Shown here in pieces: positions 10,626 through 23,282 of a DNA stretch of 64,000 nt. Below the pieces are notes generated by a model. The model did no database searches, was not told where the DNA came from, and saw only the letters and a program-made list of their open reading frames with translations. The DNA lies in NCBI GenBank assembly GCA_004194705.1, contig SADC01001283.1, positions 973,450 to 1,037,449 of the forward strand. Reading direction: 5' to 3'. The position numbers were made by a program, and so were the translations under genes. Every line of letters starts with the position of its first letter. The stretch's first letter is position 1. The stretch is from Ditylenchus dipsaci. Its lineage: Eukaryota; Nematoda; Chromadorea; Rhabditida; Anguinidae.

Positions 10626-11209
10626 CAGCGAACACCAACACCACCTGCGAAATACTCCAGATCAGAATTAAGGGTCGTTTGTAGTGACAAACCTCTAAAA
10701 AAGTCTTCATTCGTGTTTGGTCATCTACCCTGGGTTTCTGGTGATTTCTGATCGAACAGAGGGGTATGTACTTTCGACACCTAGGAGTACAGGGTGACGC
10801 GAAAAAACGCGGCCATTTGAAAATTTTTTGCGTAGGTAGCTCCTTGCCACATCAATTTCCCCAAGAAAATCGATGGCAGTAGTTAATCTATCTAGGAGCT
10901 TTGTGGTGTTTCTCTTTATCACAGCCGGCATTGTTGAGGAGGTTTCCGAGGGCTTGCCACTCAAAAATCGGAAACCGACCGGGCAACGGGTTACGTACTT
11001 CAATTTTTTAAGGTGGCCGAATTTTTTCGGACCACCCTGCATACCAGAGTTTCTCCATGCGGTAGGCCCCAATTAGCAAAATGATGTTCAAATCCCATCT
11101 TTTTGGGGTCTCCAGGTACTAATCAATTTATTGAGGTAAAATATGCGACGAAATTATGGTCGCGACGAAATTATGGCCGCGACGAAATTATGTCCGTGTC
11201 CGTCAAAAA

Positions 11210-11595
11210 ATGTATATCCCGCCTCAAATTTATTTTTGCCTACTCAAATTTAAATTTCGCACAAAATGTGTAAATCTCCCATCAAATTTAAAATTTTCGC
11301 ACCCATAAATCCATTTTTACATCTCCCAATGGATTTTTTGTGTAGAATACGTCAATCTCAGTAGTGAACACAGTTATTGTACTAATTAGCACCATTTTCG
11401 CAGAAATTTTATGTGTCGAAAAGTTATATTGGAACATTTGTTTAAAAAAAATACTGCGAGAACAGTTCTAATTAGTGTAATAACTGCGTTCATTACTGAA
11501 ATTTACGTATTCTACACAAAAAGTCTACTTGGAGAGGTAAAAATAGATTCAAGGGTGTGAAAATTTTTAATTTTAGGGGGCTAAAAAAGTAGGGA
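11210..11595. repeat. Imperfect palindromic element, no gene
   Basis: The arms at 11215-11400 and 11440-11590 are imperfect inverted copies (GAATACGTCAATCTCAGTAG versus CATTACTGAAATTTACGTAT). From 11600 to 12104 I see only AT-rich sequence and the 3' flank of TECR. Confidence 0.6.
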
Positions 11596-12104
11596 AATAG
11601 GTACTTAGAGTTCAAAAAATTCGCTATTCGATGTGTCCCCACCCTTTCTTAAGCGATATAAAAAATCACTTTCTACAATAATAATGAAACGTGATTACCA
11701 CATGAAACCAAGTTATAAAAAAAAGAATTAGCGCTCATCCAACTTTTCAGCTAAAAACCAATCCACTGGAAAACGTTGAAGATTCAATTTGTAGGCGCGA
11801 TCCACGGCAACAAGAGAGCTAGATAAACTGAGAAATAATTGAAGAAAGAGCTAACAAAAATATCGGTAGTTTTGCTGATTGTGAAGCTAGCTATTAACAT
11901 ATTAACCAGCATCAACTGCTGCCTCAACTCATGCATCAATCAAGATGCGCTTCGTCAGGTTGGCCATGTTGTAAGAATATTATAACGCACAGTTTATAAA
12001 TTAAAAGCTTAATATTTTACTCACTGAAACAAAAATGACATCCCTACATAACAGCACACAACACAGTCTATGGCACAAGGCCTCAATATTCAACGACACA
12101 TACT

Positions 12105-15100
12105 TCAACAAACGAATGGAATAATAGGAGTGCGGTTCTTAGGATAGTTTGGAAAATCTTTCTTATATGCTCGGTGCTTTCCATTAGCCCAAACCTTCAT
12201 TTGAGCAAATCCAAGGAGAGTGAACATAGCGGCTATAAATGGTGAGCTGATGATGTTCAAAACCAAAATAAAAAACCCAACCTGGCAAGCACTGAGTCAT
12301 CAATGTGAAAGATGTCCAGGCGGCAACTGAGAAGAAATTTTAAAAAAATCTCTGAGGTGATATGACCACTAACCCTCGTAGGTGTAGTTCGGACAGCTAA
12401 CTAAATTGTAGAGCTGAGTCAGAGGGTTTGAATTTGGATAAGGCACTTTTCTTTCCTTGGATCCAGCAGGACGGAGGTCTCGCAACAATATGTGGATTGA
12501 ATAATTGCCTGAACACACTCATAAGAACACTCAGAAACCCCAAAATTGTTCACATACCAAGCTCGCTAATCAAAAATCCAACCAATCCTAAAATATTAAC
12601 GCATTTTGATCACAAGTTCTAGAAAACCCTACCAAGATAAATTTGAGCAGAGCCAAATGTAGGTATGGAGTAGTATGGATGGTTGACGAAGTACGAGACG
12701 AAGGCAGCGAATCCCCAATAGTAGGTGCAGTTCTGGAATATGAAATGTGAAGAAACAAAAGCACACATGAATTTTTTTAAGCACAGGGTACTTCCATACC
12801 AGAAACAATTTACAAATCGAATTCCCTTAAAAAATTCAGACAAATTTTTAAATAAATACTCATTTGTGCTTCAGGGCGATCGTACCAAGTACGGGGCGTT
12901 TGAGCACTCAACAAAAATTACCTTGAACAGGTTTGTGATCGGCATTGTCCCTGAAAATAGACGGATCTCAAATGTTTTATCGAAAATCAAAAGGTATCGA
13001 AAATCAAAAATTGAAAATCACTAACCATTGCTGAAGCGATGGACAAACTGTGTTTCATAAAGTCGTTTAGCATAGTGGAGAGAATGGCAGAGCAATGCTA
13101 GAGTCACTACATGAGATACAGGCTGACTGGATGCACCTGCATCAAAAGAGTTGATCTTCACCAGCAATCCAAAAATAAATTCTACCTGCTCCATAGATAA
13201 ACCAGGGACGAAGATAGAAGAGTGGGTAAACACATAGTGGACCAGCATACTCCATTAAGAACACCTGAGACGAAAAAAGTAAGTCAGGAAATCGATTACA
13301 CTGGAAAACAGATCCCAACCGTTTTCCATGCAATCTGTGGACCCAAGTCGCGGTAGTAGAGCTGCGCATTGTTTGAAGGCAAGTTTAGACTCGAGACCGT
13401 ATCTTCATCACGAAGTCCTTTTCCACGTGGATCCAAGCGAAGAGCTATGCCTGGAAAACAAAAATTTTAAAGTTTTAAACAGGTTTTATAATAATGTGCC
13501 ATTGGCAGCCATTTCAGTGTTTATCGCACAAAATAAAGATCGGTCGGTATTTCTGTTACAGTATACTATACCGTCAGCACTTTTAGTTATTTTCATCACA
13601 AATTTCAAATCTCGGTATCGATGTTAGTGCCGAAATTAGGGATGATTGCGGCTGCGGTGCGACTACCATTTTGGTAGGACGTGATAACCTATATTTTGAT
13701 TAGTTTCGAAAATTCTATTTTTACCGAGGCGCGACTGATAGTCAGGGCATGACCATGAAATAGATTGTTCTAACACTCTGAATACGGCTCGATCACAATC
13801 CTGAAATCTGACACCGGATTTGTGCTCTGCACGACAATCGGGCACTTGTTTACTTGGGGGTGCCCCTTTTTTTGGTCAATTTTTATACGCTAAAACTAAT
13901 AAAAAAGTAGATTCCAAACAATTTCCGCACTAAAAAATGCGTTTTCAAAACAAATTTTGGTTACGATAAGTTGACCGATTGCCTTGGTCCCCAAAGCTAA
14001 ATACACCAAAAAGGGTATTTGGATACCCTTAAAAATATCGAAAAGATGGGATTTGAACATAGTTTTGTTAGCTGGGGCCTACCGCATAAAGAAACTCTGG
14101 TATGCATATATTTTTATGCATCCAGAGTCACTTACGAGTGATTTGTGTCTAAGGTATGTGAGTGCGCGCATCTCTAACCAACCCCTTCGGGGGCGCGGGG
14201 GGCTTGGTTGGTTAGAGATGCGCGCACTCACTTACCTTAAAGGGCCATTGCCGTCTCCGACAACGGTTGTCCCCCGCCAATTCAAATTTTTTCTTCATTG
14301 TTGGATTTGCGTACGAATTTTCCAACTTGGTTTCTAACAAAACTATACCTAAAATTAATTCCTAGGCCTTGTTTTGTTAGAAACCAAGCTAAAAATTCCG
14401 TACAGAAGTTGAATGATTAGGCAAAAAAATTTGAATTGGCGGGGGACAATTCAAAACAGGTGGCAATGGCCCTTTAAACATAATTCAGAGCAAGACTCTT
14501 GATCAAAAATACATATAACCTTTTTGCCAAGCTCCAGCGACCAAAACGCGGTAGGATACCTTAATACCCGATATTTTAGCTTAGGGGACCAAGGCAATCG
14601 TCAACTTATGGTAACCAAAATTTTTTTGAAAACCTATTTTTAGTGCGAAAATTGTTTGGAAACTACTTTTTTTATCGGTTTTAGCGTATAAAATTACTTA
14701 GAAGACGTCTAAACACTATTCATAGTTGACCAAAAAAGGGGCCCCCAAGTAAACAAGTTCCGAAAGTCGACCATGCTGAGCACGAATCCGTTGTCAGATT
14801 TCAGGGTCGTGACCGTGATTTTTTTTTTCAAAAAATGCCTTGTTCTCATCTGTTGTTGTTACAAAAATTTCAAAAGGTAAAGGGGGACCAAGGCAAAAAA
14901 GTGATTTTTTCGCAGAAGTCACTTAACACCAAATTTTTTTTCCAATCCGATTGGGTGAGTCCGATCGGGTTGGTCACAAGTCTTTAGAAGTCCCAGTAGT
15001 GCGAGTGTCGTTATAGTTGTGGTCGGGTTTTTTTATCCGGCAATACATCGGAAGAACAAAGTTTGAAAAAAACTAAATACAGGGTGGCCCAACTTTTTCA

Positions 15101-17695
15101 CCCACATTTCTTTTGGTCATAACTTTTGTAAGCGCGGTCACTTTTCTTGGCCAACCACTCGTTCGAAAGCTCTATAGTTGCTATTTTGTCTAATGAAAAA
15201 ATTGCTATATTATTAATGACAATCGCCCATATCTGACTATTTTTTGTAAAAATACCGATTTTGTTTTAACTGTTTTCTGTAACATCCAGGTTAAAAGTTT
15301 TTGATAACAAATAACAGACGCAGAAACAAAATGTGAACGCTGAATGAACCTTATTATTAAAACTTTGCCAAACGCTGTTGCAACCAACAGAAATGGGTGC
15401 ACTACGTTTCACCGTCCCTATTTTCACCGTCCCTATTTTCACCGTTCACTATTTTCACCGTCACTATTTTCACCGTTCACTAAATTCACCGTCAGCATTT
15501 TAGGACCGCTTTTTAGGTCTGAATTTTTCGAAATTTTTAAAAGTTTTGGCACCAAATTGTAGCCCTGAATGTCAGCTACATTTTGGTACTACAATTTCTA
15601 AAAAAACGAAAAATTTTAGTTCTAAACTATAAAAGACGCTCACCCTGCGTTCTACCGTGATGAAAAAGTGTGAGTTTGAACGCCTTCTAAAGTTTAGTTC
15701 TAAATTTTTTTTTACTTTTTCAGAATTTGTAGTACCAAAATGTAGCTGACATTCAGGGCTACAATTTGGTACCAAGACTGTTAAATTTTAGAAAATTTTT
15801 GATCTAAAATGCTGACGGTGAATTTAGTGAACGGTGAAAATAATGACGGTGAAATTAGTGACGGTGAAAATAGGGACGGTGAAAATAGTGAACGGTGAAA
15901 ATAGTGACGGTGAAAGTAGTGAACGGTGAGAATAGGGACGGTGAAACGTAGTGCACCCACAGAAATGCATCGGTTAAGACGATTTTCATAGGCTTCAATT
16001 TATCGGTCGACCATCTCTTGAGGAAACTTCTGTCTACCGATACCTATCTGCAGATTTAAAAAGTTTTCTGTTAGAGTCACGAAAGACCAATGAGGAAGGG
16101 GCACCGTCCTAAACGTTAAAATCTTCGATAACACGACAATCCTCAGTCAACTGTTAGCGTTATTTTGACGCTACTGTCATATAAACCCCCCCCCCCCCAA
16201 AACCGACTTTTTTGGGATGGTCAAAAACCATTTTTATGCAATAATTTTGCCATAAAGGGACCAGAAAAGCAGTTTAAAAGGGATTATGGGCTGTGTTGGG
16301 AGGGGAAGGAATAATACAGGGGCCACTTTTTTTTAGCTGCTTTACCATGTTTTTCAACTCGGGCCGTGGCAAAAATAGACTCTATATGCATTTTATGATC
16401 AAGTGTACTTCTCGGAATCATGTCTAAGGTAAGTGAGAGCGCACATCTGTAACTCTCAACCCTCCTGCGCCCCCTTCGGGGGCGCAGGGGGCTTGGGGTT
16501 GAGATGCGCACACCCACATACCTTAGACACAAATCACTCGAAAGCGACTCTGGATGCATGAAAAAACATGCATACCAGAGTTATTTATGCGGTAGGAAGC
16601 AGTATTCAAAACTATGTTCAACATCTTTTTTTTTTCGCCGAAGAGGACTTTCCCTCGTTCTACAAGGCCGAGCCAGAGGCCCTGCATCCAAAAATTCGGC
16701 CTAGCACTCAAAAAGCGCTAGGCCTATGAGTAAACCCGCGAGGTCCACCCCGCTGATCGGCTTGGTCCATGAAAAGTACTTATACTTGCACCACAAGTTC
16801 CTGGGTTTGAAAGTACTCTTAGACGCTTAGAGAATTAATACTCTAAGGATCCAACCATCTCGAAAAGTGGCCCCTGTAGTATTCCCTTCCCCTCCCAATA
16901 CAGCCCGCAATCCCATTTAAATTGCTTTTCTGGCCCTTTTATGGCGAAATTATTGTGTAAAAATGGTTTTTGACCATCCCTAAAAAGTCGGTTTTTGGGG
17001 GGGGGGTATATGACAGTAGGTCGATTTTTGGGGGGGGGGGTATATTACAGTAGCGCTTTTTTTTGGGGGGGGGTATATTACAGTAGCGCCGTTATTATTT
17101 ATTTTGAGTCTCAATAACCACACGAATTTTTCTCTTGATTATAATAATGCATCTGAAAACTGTGAATAAACATCCAACATCGATGTGTTTACAAAAACAG
17201 TCATATATGGGCGATTGCCATCAATAATGAAGCAATCTTTTTATTGAACAAAATGGCAAACATAGAGCTTTCGAATGAGTGGTTATTCAAGAAGTGGTTA
17301 TTCAAGTGGTTATTCATGAGTGGTATAAAAAAGTATTGCCGATTTCGCCTAGAATTGTCCAAAATGACCGCGCATACAAAAAGCTATGACCAAAAGAAAT
17401 GTGAGTGAAAAAGTTGGGCCACCCTGTACTAAGTTAGGGTCCCAGGCGGTTCCACTATCCTCTTTCGGTGTATGGCTGGATTCACTCACAAAGAAAATAC
17501 TTACGTTCAACCCCAAATGTTCTAAAAAGTCAATTGTAAAAACAAATGAAAATTTTCTGAGCAAACAAACTAACTTTTCGAGCTAAATTTCTTCTTGATT
17601 GACAACACAGTGTCATTCGGGCCAACCTCTTCGACAATTACTGCAGAGCTAGAAGGCGACTTGGCGTTGAACACTTCTATAGAAATCTTGGACAT
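12105..17695 (-). CDS. TECR: Trans-2-enoyl-CoA reductase (very-long-chain fatty acid elongation)
   Basis: It catalyses the last reduction of the ER fatty-acid elongation cycle. Ten exons (17575-17695, 13320-13450, 13186-13264, 13026-13136, 12922-12950, 12633-12732, 12558-12587, 12374-12508, 12282-12326, 12105-12232) sum to 909 nt, giving 302 residues. An N-terminal ubiquitin-like domain (MSKISIEVFNAKS...) leads to LRLDPRGKGLRDED, then the membrane core: VFLMEYAGPLCVYPLFY, NCTYYWGFAAF, RDLRPAGSKERKVPYP, VSCPNYTYE and the C-terminal PIIPFVC. These match the animal TECR order. The start at 17695 was chosen over the in-frame Met at 17911 because it matches the family N-terminus. Compared with vertebrate TECR about ten residues are missing before LRLDP, at the exon 1/2 junction. 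Intron 1 (13451-17574) is filled with transposons. Confidence 0.93.
13845..14757. mobile_element. Long palindromic element in TECR intron 1
   Basis: It begins CTTGTTTACTTGGGGG and ends with the inverse (CCCCCAAGTAAACAAG). The arms are several hundred bases long, including TTGCCTTGGTCCCC at 13982-13995 and its inverse near 14584. Centrally it holds an E repeat and a TTAA-flanked AGGGCCATTGCC...GGCAATGGCCCT pair (14240-14475). Nothing coding was seen. Confidence 0.75.
15395..15958. mobile_element. Array-ended foldback element with 8-bp duplication
   Basis: Perfect ends GGGTGCACTACGTTTCACCG...(inverse), flanked by ACAGAAAT at 15387-15394 and 15959-15966. Each end carries an array of TTCACCGTCACTAT-type units (about 14 bp). 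The centre is a palindrome (GTAGCCCTGAATGTCAGCTA and inverse). Non-coding, 564 bp. Confidence 0.92.
16160..17095. mobile_element. Palindromic element with C/G-run ends
   Basis: The left arm CTACTGTCATATA plus a C-run and AAAACCGACTTTTT is matched by an inverted right arm ending near 17035. Further GTATATTACAGTAGCGC units follow to 17095. An E repeat lies at the centre (16395-16660). Confidence 0.7.
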
Positions 17696-17911
17696 GGCGA
17701 CGACTGCAATATCCTGATGTACAAATGGTAAAAATATTGCTCTTTTACTGCAATAAAATATAGTTGTGTTCTTTCTATCTATTAGAAAAGAAAATGGCGT
17801 GAGCAATTGGATGGACTCAGCACAGCAATAGAACAAACTAATTTTAGAGAGATGCGGCCTAATTTTCTCACCGATAACGATAATTGGTGCTGGGAGAGAA
17901 GAAGTAGACAA

Positions 17912-19499
17912 TTATTTGAATGATTGTTCATATTTTGCAAAAATGTGTTTTTAAACTCATTTTGCGCTAGTTCAAAACACTGTTTTCAAAATTCAAGGTC
18001 AAGATTTCGCCGGGCAAAACTTTTTTTTTGTCACAGATTCACTTTTTTTTGTAACAGATTCACTTTTCTGTACCAGATTCACTTTTTTTCTGTCACAGAT
18101 TTCCTCTTTTCTGTCACAGATTTGATTCTCGACACGAAATCAACAATTTTTTAAATTTTTGTGTGAAATTCAGGGTGGGCAAAGACCAGGTGGCTGGAGA
18201 CCCACTCTGGAATGGCCAAAAGCCAAAATTATTGCTTTCCGGGGGTATACTAAGGGGGGGGTAAACTTTTTGAGAAAAATAGATTGAGCTGATCAGATTT
18301 CGGGTCCGATGGGCTTAACCGCTCAGAATTCCAGGTTTATGGTGGTTCTGAGTGGTTCAGGGTGGAGTTGGGGCCGATTAACCCCATCGTACCCGAAATC
18401 TGATCCGCTCAATCTATTTTTCTCAAAAAGTTTACCCCCCCCCCTTTAGTATACCCCTGAAACCCAATAATTTTGTCCTAAAAGCTGTAGGTGAAAACAC
18501 CCGTCAAAATGTGTGAATCTTCCGTCAAATTTTCAAAACTTCTTCTTCTCGGTGATGACTTTTCAATTTTTTTATTTTTGTACACCAGCATGTAGCCCTG
18601 AATCTGTAGTTTCTAAATAGTTATCAACTGGCTGACTATAATATTGAAAAGTGGGAGAACAATTTTATTTTTTTAAACTACACCTATTCTTTCAAAATGA
18701 ATTGTTCTCCCACTTTTCAATATTATAGTCAGCCAGTTGATAACTAGTTAGAAACTACAGATCCAGGGCTACATGCTGGTGCACAAAAATAAAAAAATTG
18801 AAAAGTAATCACCGAGAAAAAGAAGTTTTAAAAATTTGACGGAAGATTTACATATTTTGACGGGAGATTCACACATTTTGACGGGTGTTTTCAATTTTAA
18901 CCACGGTCAAGTACTGTTTGTCTTGCAATTTGCTTGTCTTGGCAAGAATTTTTTTCATAGGGAAATCTTTTTGGCGACAAGAAAAACGGTTTTTGGCAAA
19001 AAGTGTTTTGGCGACAGAAAAAAGTTTTGCTTGGACCAAGGCAAAAATGACCGAAAACCACAGAGGGATCAAAGGAAACGAAAAAATAGTTTTTCGATAA
19101 ATGTTGTTCCCACACTTTTTTCGCCTTTTCTATTGTTTTCAGGGCCTTAAAGATACTTAGACCTTGAAAAAACGCATTTTTGGGCTACCTCAAATAGTGT
19201 AGTGTTTGGAAAATTCTAGCCGAAATGTTAAAATTTTTCTAAACCTTTGCAATCGGTCAATTTTTACTCATCGGAAAATTGCTCTGGCCATCGACCATTT
19301 CATTATTTTTAATTGCGTTGGTATTTCTCATCAAAAACAGTGCCCTCGGCTCAAATTTTTTAGAATTCTCTGTAACTTTTTCACAGCATTTTTTTAGAAT
19401 TTGTTTATTGTCTACAAATATTTTCTTTTCAATACAGAATAGCGAAATTATAAATCTGAGTTTGGCGATTTGACGAAACAAAATTATTTATTATCCTGA
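17912..19499. repeat. Intergenic: CACAGATTCACTT array and two palindromes, no gene
   Basis: An array of CACAGATTCACTTTTTT-like units lies at 18036-18130. A palindromic element spans about 18240-18460 (ends GGGGGTATACTAAGG and inverse). A longer palindrome spans about 18500-18890 (CCAGTTGATAACTA... inverted around 18680). The remainder to 19499 is AT-rich with no supported exon. Confidence 0.7.
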
Positions 19500-21772
19500 T
19501 TAAAAGATACAATCCCGCTTTTCTTCCTCGAAGACGCTCTGTAGATTGATGGCGCCAACATCCACCCAGTTTTCAGGCTTGGGGTCCTCTCCTACAAATA
19601 AATAAATAAAAAGTACATCCATAAAAACTGTTTGAAAAATGTCTTGGTGCCCGAGACAGATTTTTTTTGAAATCTTTTTGTTTCTATAAATTTCTTACCG
19701 ATGATGTGCTTCTGGTCGATCACAAACTTGATCTTTCTGTGGCAAGGGGTGCCTCCGTCATTGCAATCTGTCCAGACGTACAATACGGGACTGGAAAAAT
19801 ACTTATATTTACAATATTATTATTCTACAATAGTATTGTAACAATACACAAAAAAGGTCTGTGTAAAACTTTGATTCTAACTTACTCGATGTTGGTCAGT
19901 TCTCGGGTGTATCCATTCAGTTTGAACTCTGAAAACCAGAATTTCAGTTTTCAAATTGTGTTTTGAGTCCTCTTACCTCCATTTGGGTCAATGAACTTTT
20001 CGCTAAAGATTGTAATGATCAGGGTAGGATTCGGTTGGGTTTTTTCGAAACGGTAAGAGCGGCTATTTTTAAATAACAATTTTCGGTCCTAGTCTTTTTC
20101 AATTTTTTCCTGTCAGTTAACCGGTCTTTACCTGGTTTTCGGCTCAGTATTTTTGTCATAAAACCAGAATTTTTATAACCGAAATAAAAACCGGCTCCCG
20201 ATTTTCGGTTGTTCCAGTTTTTTGAAACCCGTTTTCCAGTTTCGGTTTACCGACCAGTCCGGTTGACCGATCGGAACCTACCCTATTAACAGCGAGGGCG
20301 ATTATTAATATGTCGTATATTCTCGAATAGAGCCCCTCTCAAAAGTGACAGTTCTGCATTTGTGGCGTTATGTTTTTGACCTTTTTTTTTTATTGACCCT
20401 TAAAGGACCATAGCTGTAGCCGACAACGAGAATTTCAAATGTTTCAATTCGCGCGGGACAGTTCTCTTTCGTCTTTAATTGTACTCTTTTGAGTCATTCG
20501 AAACAAGTCAAAAGAGTACAGTGCGAGACGAAAGAGAACTGTCCCGCGCGAATTCACACATTTTAAATTTTCGTTGTCGGCGACGGCTATGGTCGGCAGG
20601 AGTACAGTATATGTCATAGCCGAAAATCTTCACAAACCATGTTTTTTCAACGTTTTAGCAATAAAAACGTACAGAAAACGCGTTTTTAAGGCCCGGAAGG
20701 CCATTTTTTCAAAAAAATTTTTTTTTAGTGAAAATGACCAAATTTAGCCTAGAAAAAAACCCATGATTGACGGTTTGACGGTTTTACCATGTTTTGGTCA
20801 CTGGAGCTGGGCAAAAAGAGCATCTAAATGCATTTTTGATCAAGAGTCTTAGTCGGAATTATGTCTAAGGTAAGTGAGTGCGCGCATCTCTAACCATCCA
20901 AGCCCCCTGCGCCCCTTCGGGGAGCGCAGGGGGCTTGGTTGCTTTGGGTTGAGATGCGCAAACCCACATACCTTAGACGCAAATCACTCGAAAGTGACTC
21001 TGGATGCATAAAAATTTATGCATACCAGAGTTTCTTTATGCGGTAGGACCCAGTCAACAAAACTATGTTCAACATCTTTCTTTTTGTACAAAAGTGGCCC
21101 CTTTTGGTCCCTTTCCACCCAATACAGCCCTAAATTCCCTTAAAATTGGTCAACAAGGGTACTTTTAGGTGACCCAAAACTCAATTTTTTTAAATTTTTT
21201 TTTTCAAAAAATGGCCGTCCGGAGCTGGAAAACGTGTTTTTTGTATGTTTTAGGTGCTAAAACGCTGAAAAAACATGACTTGTGAAGATTTCCGGCTATA
21301 ACATATACTGTACTTTAGCCCTGTGGTCTTTAAGTTATGGACGATACGTAAAAATGCCACGTTCTGGCGAAAAAGTGCGACGTTTATGTGAAAAATTGCC
21401 ACGATATGCGAAAACAGGCCACGTTTTGTGAAAATGTGCGTAGTCTGCACATTTTTGCCTGGTTTCAATTTATTTTCAGGGATCGAATTTGAGATATTGG
21501 TTTAATCTAAATCAACGTTATATTGAAAAAAACCAACTCAAGAGTGTCATCTGGGTCTGGTCCTACAAAAATATATAAATTGAATCCAGATTTTTGATCT
21601 TGCAACCCCTACCAGTGTCGATGTCGGTGATTCTGACCCTTGTAGAATTGCTCAGAGCAGGTCCTTTCCCACAAAGGAACTTTCCTTTGACAGCCACTCC
21701 TTGCTTGCGCATGCCCTCAACACACACGATCAAGCCAATAAGCAGCAAGATGGACACCAAAAATTGGCGCAT
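19500..21772 (-). CDS. Transthyretin-like (TTL) secreted protein 1
   Basis: A member of the nematode transthyretin-like family, small secreted beta-sandwich proteins of mostly unknown ligand. Exons 21613-21772, 21538-21562, 19977-20002, 19886-19928, 19699-19790 and 19500-19591 sum to 438 nt (145 residues). A signal peptide (MRQFLVSILLLIGLIVCVEG) precedes GVAVKGKFLCGKGP, GPDPDDTLDEKFIDPNG, EFKLNGYTRELTNI and YVWTDCNDGGTPCHRKIKF, then the closing DVGAINLQ strand. These are TTL landmarks, including the paired cysteines of the DCN...PC motif. Exons 2 and 3 are only 25 and 26 nt. Intron 2 (20003-21537) is expanded by TTAA-, TA- and E-type elements. The gene is apparently intact. Confidence 0.93.
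20003..21537. mobile_element. Transposon cluster in TTL-1 intron 2
   Basis: From right to left in gene sense: a TA-flanked palindromic element (20605-21310, CAGTATATGTCATAGCC and inverse) holding an E repeat; a TTAA/AGGACCATAG palindrome with a long CGAGACGAAAGAGAAC stem (20399-20596); and an imperfect CAGGGTAGGATTCGG palindrome (about 20020-20283). Degenerate GCCACGTT units occur at 21355-21450. Confidence 0.75.
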
Positions 21773-21799
21773 ATTCAGTGAATTCGACTAGTTTGCTAT

Positions 21800-22488
21800 A
21801 AATGAAACTGTTGCATCATATTTTAGTGAAAAAAAAAGCAATAAAAAGACAATAATACATTAGTCTGTGAAAATTTTTCATCACACCACAAAAAAGAAAA
21901 TTTATGCTTGTTTGAAAGCTCTCCTGGTGCGATTCAAGAACCACTTTTTGGTTTTTAGAAAAAATTTTGGTTGTGAAAAAACCGAATATTTTTGACATAT
22001 GAACAGCCATTTTTATCACTTTAACTGGTTAAAATTTTTATTTATTTAAAGCAGTTTTTATTTTTTTTGTCGCGATTTGAAACTCAGTTCAAAAGCTTAT
22101 GAGTTCAATTTTTTTTCTTCAAATTGAATTTTTCACAACCAAAATTTTTTTTTTCAAAACCAAAAGTGGTTCTTTAATTGCACCGGGAGAGCTTTCAAAC
22201 AAGCATAAATTTCTCTTTTTTGTGATGAAAATTTTTTTACAGACTGAAACAATTGTAATTAAAAAAACAGCCTGTATTAGAGAAAATATTGGAATAGTGA
22301 AAAATGCCTTGGTCTCCTTGCTATTTTTTGTGATTTTGCTTAGTCATAGACTAGGCCAGCGTAGGTTAAGACATGTATCGTGTACCTTAAACTAAATGGA
22401 AGTTGGAAGAAACGTTTTTGAGACTGTTATAATTTATGATAAACCAGCGTTTCCAAAACTCAACCTCAAATTTTCGCCTCAACTTTTA
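21800..22488. other. Intergenic, inverted AT-rich repeat, no gene
   Basis: Segments at 21870-21990 and 22090-22215 are imperfect inverted copies (AGAAAATTTATGCTTG versus CAAGCATAAATTTCTC). No exon is supported. A fragment of the J repeat (AGGCCAGCGTAGGTTAAGAC) lies at 22352-22371. Confidence 0.5.
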
Positions 22489-23282
22489 TTAGGTTGGTGC
22501 ATAAGTTTTAAACCATATATCCATATAAACCATATATCCACTATTATTATTTCACAAAAGCATGTTCAACCACTCATTTTGTAGCCTTAATCTTTCTCTT
22601 TCTAATGGTATATTAACTTAGCTTGATTATTTTGGATAAGTAACCGTTTGGCTTCAAACACTTGTGAGGTTATTTTAAGAAATTTAACAGCGTTTTCATC
22701 ACCTTTAGTGATCAAACTTTTTATTGAATTTCGAGCGTCATGACAAATTTTATCACCATGTTGTAGCGCAGCTCAAGAGCTACAAACCACATATTACAGA
22801 ATAATTTTTGAAAATTTGATTGTTGAGATATGGCCTTTTGGAAAAAATCAATTTCTTGAAAAAATGACCAAATCCGAAAAATTGGCAAAAACTTTCATTT
22901 TGGTCATTTTTTCAAGAAATTGATTTTTTCCAAAAGGCCATATCTCAACAATCAAATTTTCAAAAATTATTCTGTAATATGGGGTTTGTAGCTCTTGAGC
23001 TGCGCTACAACATGGTGATAAATTTTGTCATGACGCTCGAAATTCAATAAAAAGTTTGATCACTAAAGGTGATGAAAACGCTGGTAAATTTCTTAAAATA
23101 ACCTCACAAGTGTTTGAAGCCAAACGGTTACTTATCCAAATAATCAAGCTAAGTTAAATATACCATTAGAAAGAGAAAGATTAAGGCTACAAAATGAGTG
23201 GTTGAACATGCTTTTGTGAAATAATAATAGTGGATATATGGTTTATATGGATATATGGTTTAAAACTTATGCACCAACCTAA
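22489..23282. mobile_element. Mariner-type near-perfect palindrome, 794 bp
   Basis: TA-flanked TTAGGTTGGTGCATAAGTTT (22489) and its inverse ending at 23282. TTAGGTTGGTGC is a known mariner-type terminus. The arms are nearly identical inverted copies over about 390 bp with a small central loop around 22885. There is no coding capacity. Confidence 0.88.

Larger units (their letters stand above)
8311..11201. mobile_element. Possible array-ended element enclosing the zinc-knuckle gene
   Basis: The left end has GGTACGTGACGTAATTTCG followed by further TTTCGTCGC units (8311-8350). The right end (11141-11201) holds three inverted copies of GCGACGAAATTATG and ends ...GTCCGTGTCC. The arrays face each other across 2.9 kb containing the CCHC gene. 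Unlike the other array-ended elements, I see no matching 8-bp target duplication, so a single insertion is not proven. Confidence 0.45.
15080..17426. mobile_element. Tc1/mariner-like composite element with nested insertions
   Basis: Ends are TA-flanked CAGGGTGGCCCAACTTTTTC (15080) and its inverse ending at 17426 (TA at 17427). Internal inverted similarity continues for about 200 bp per side (GGTCATAACTTTT; AAAGCTCTA). No transposase was seen. It hosts the array-ended element at 15395-15958 and a second palindromic element at about 16160-17040. Confidence 0.8.

Noticed and set aside
17500..17516. A 17-nt micro-exon in TECR between exons 1 and 2
   Set aside because: It has AG and GT borders and would encode plausible residues, but including it breaks the frame; direct splicing gives an exact 302-codon product.
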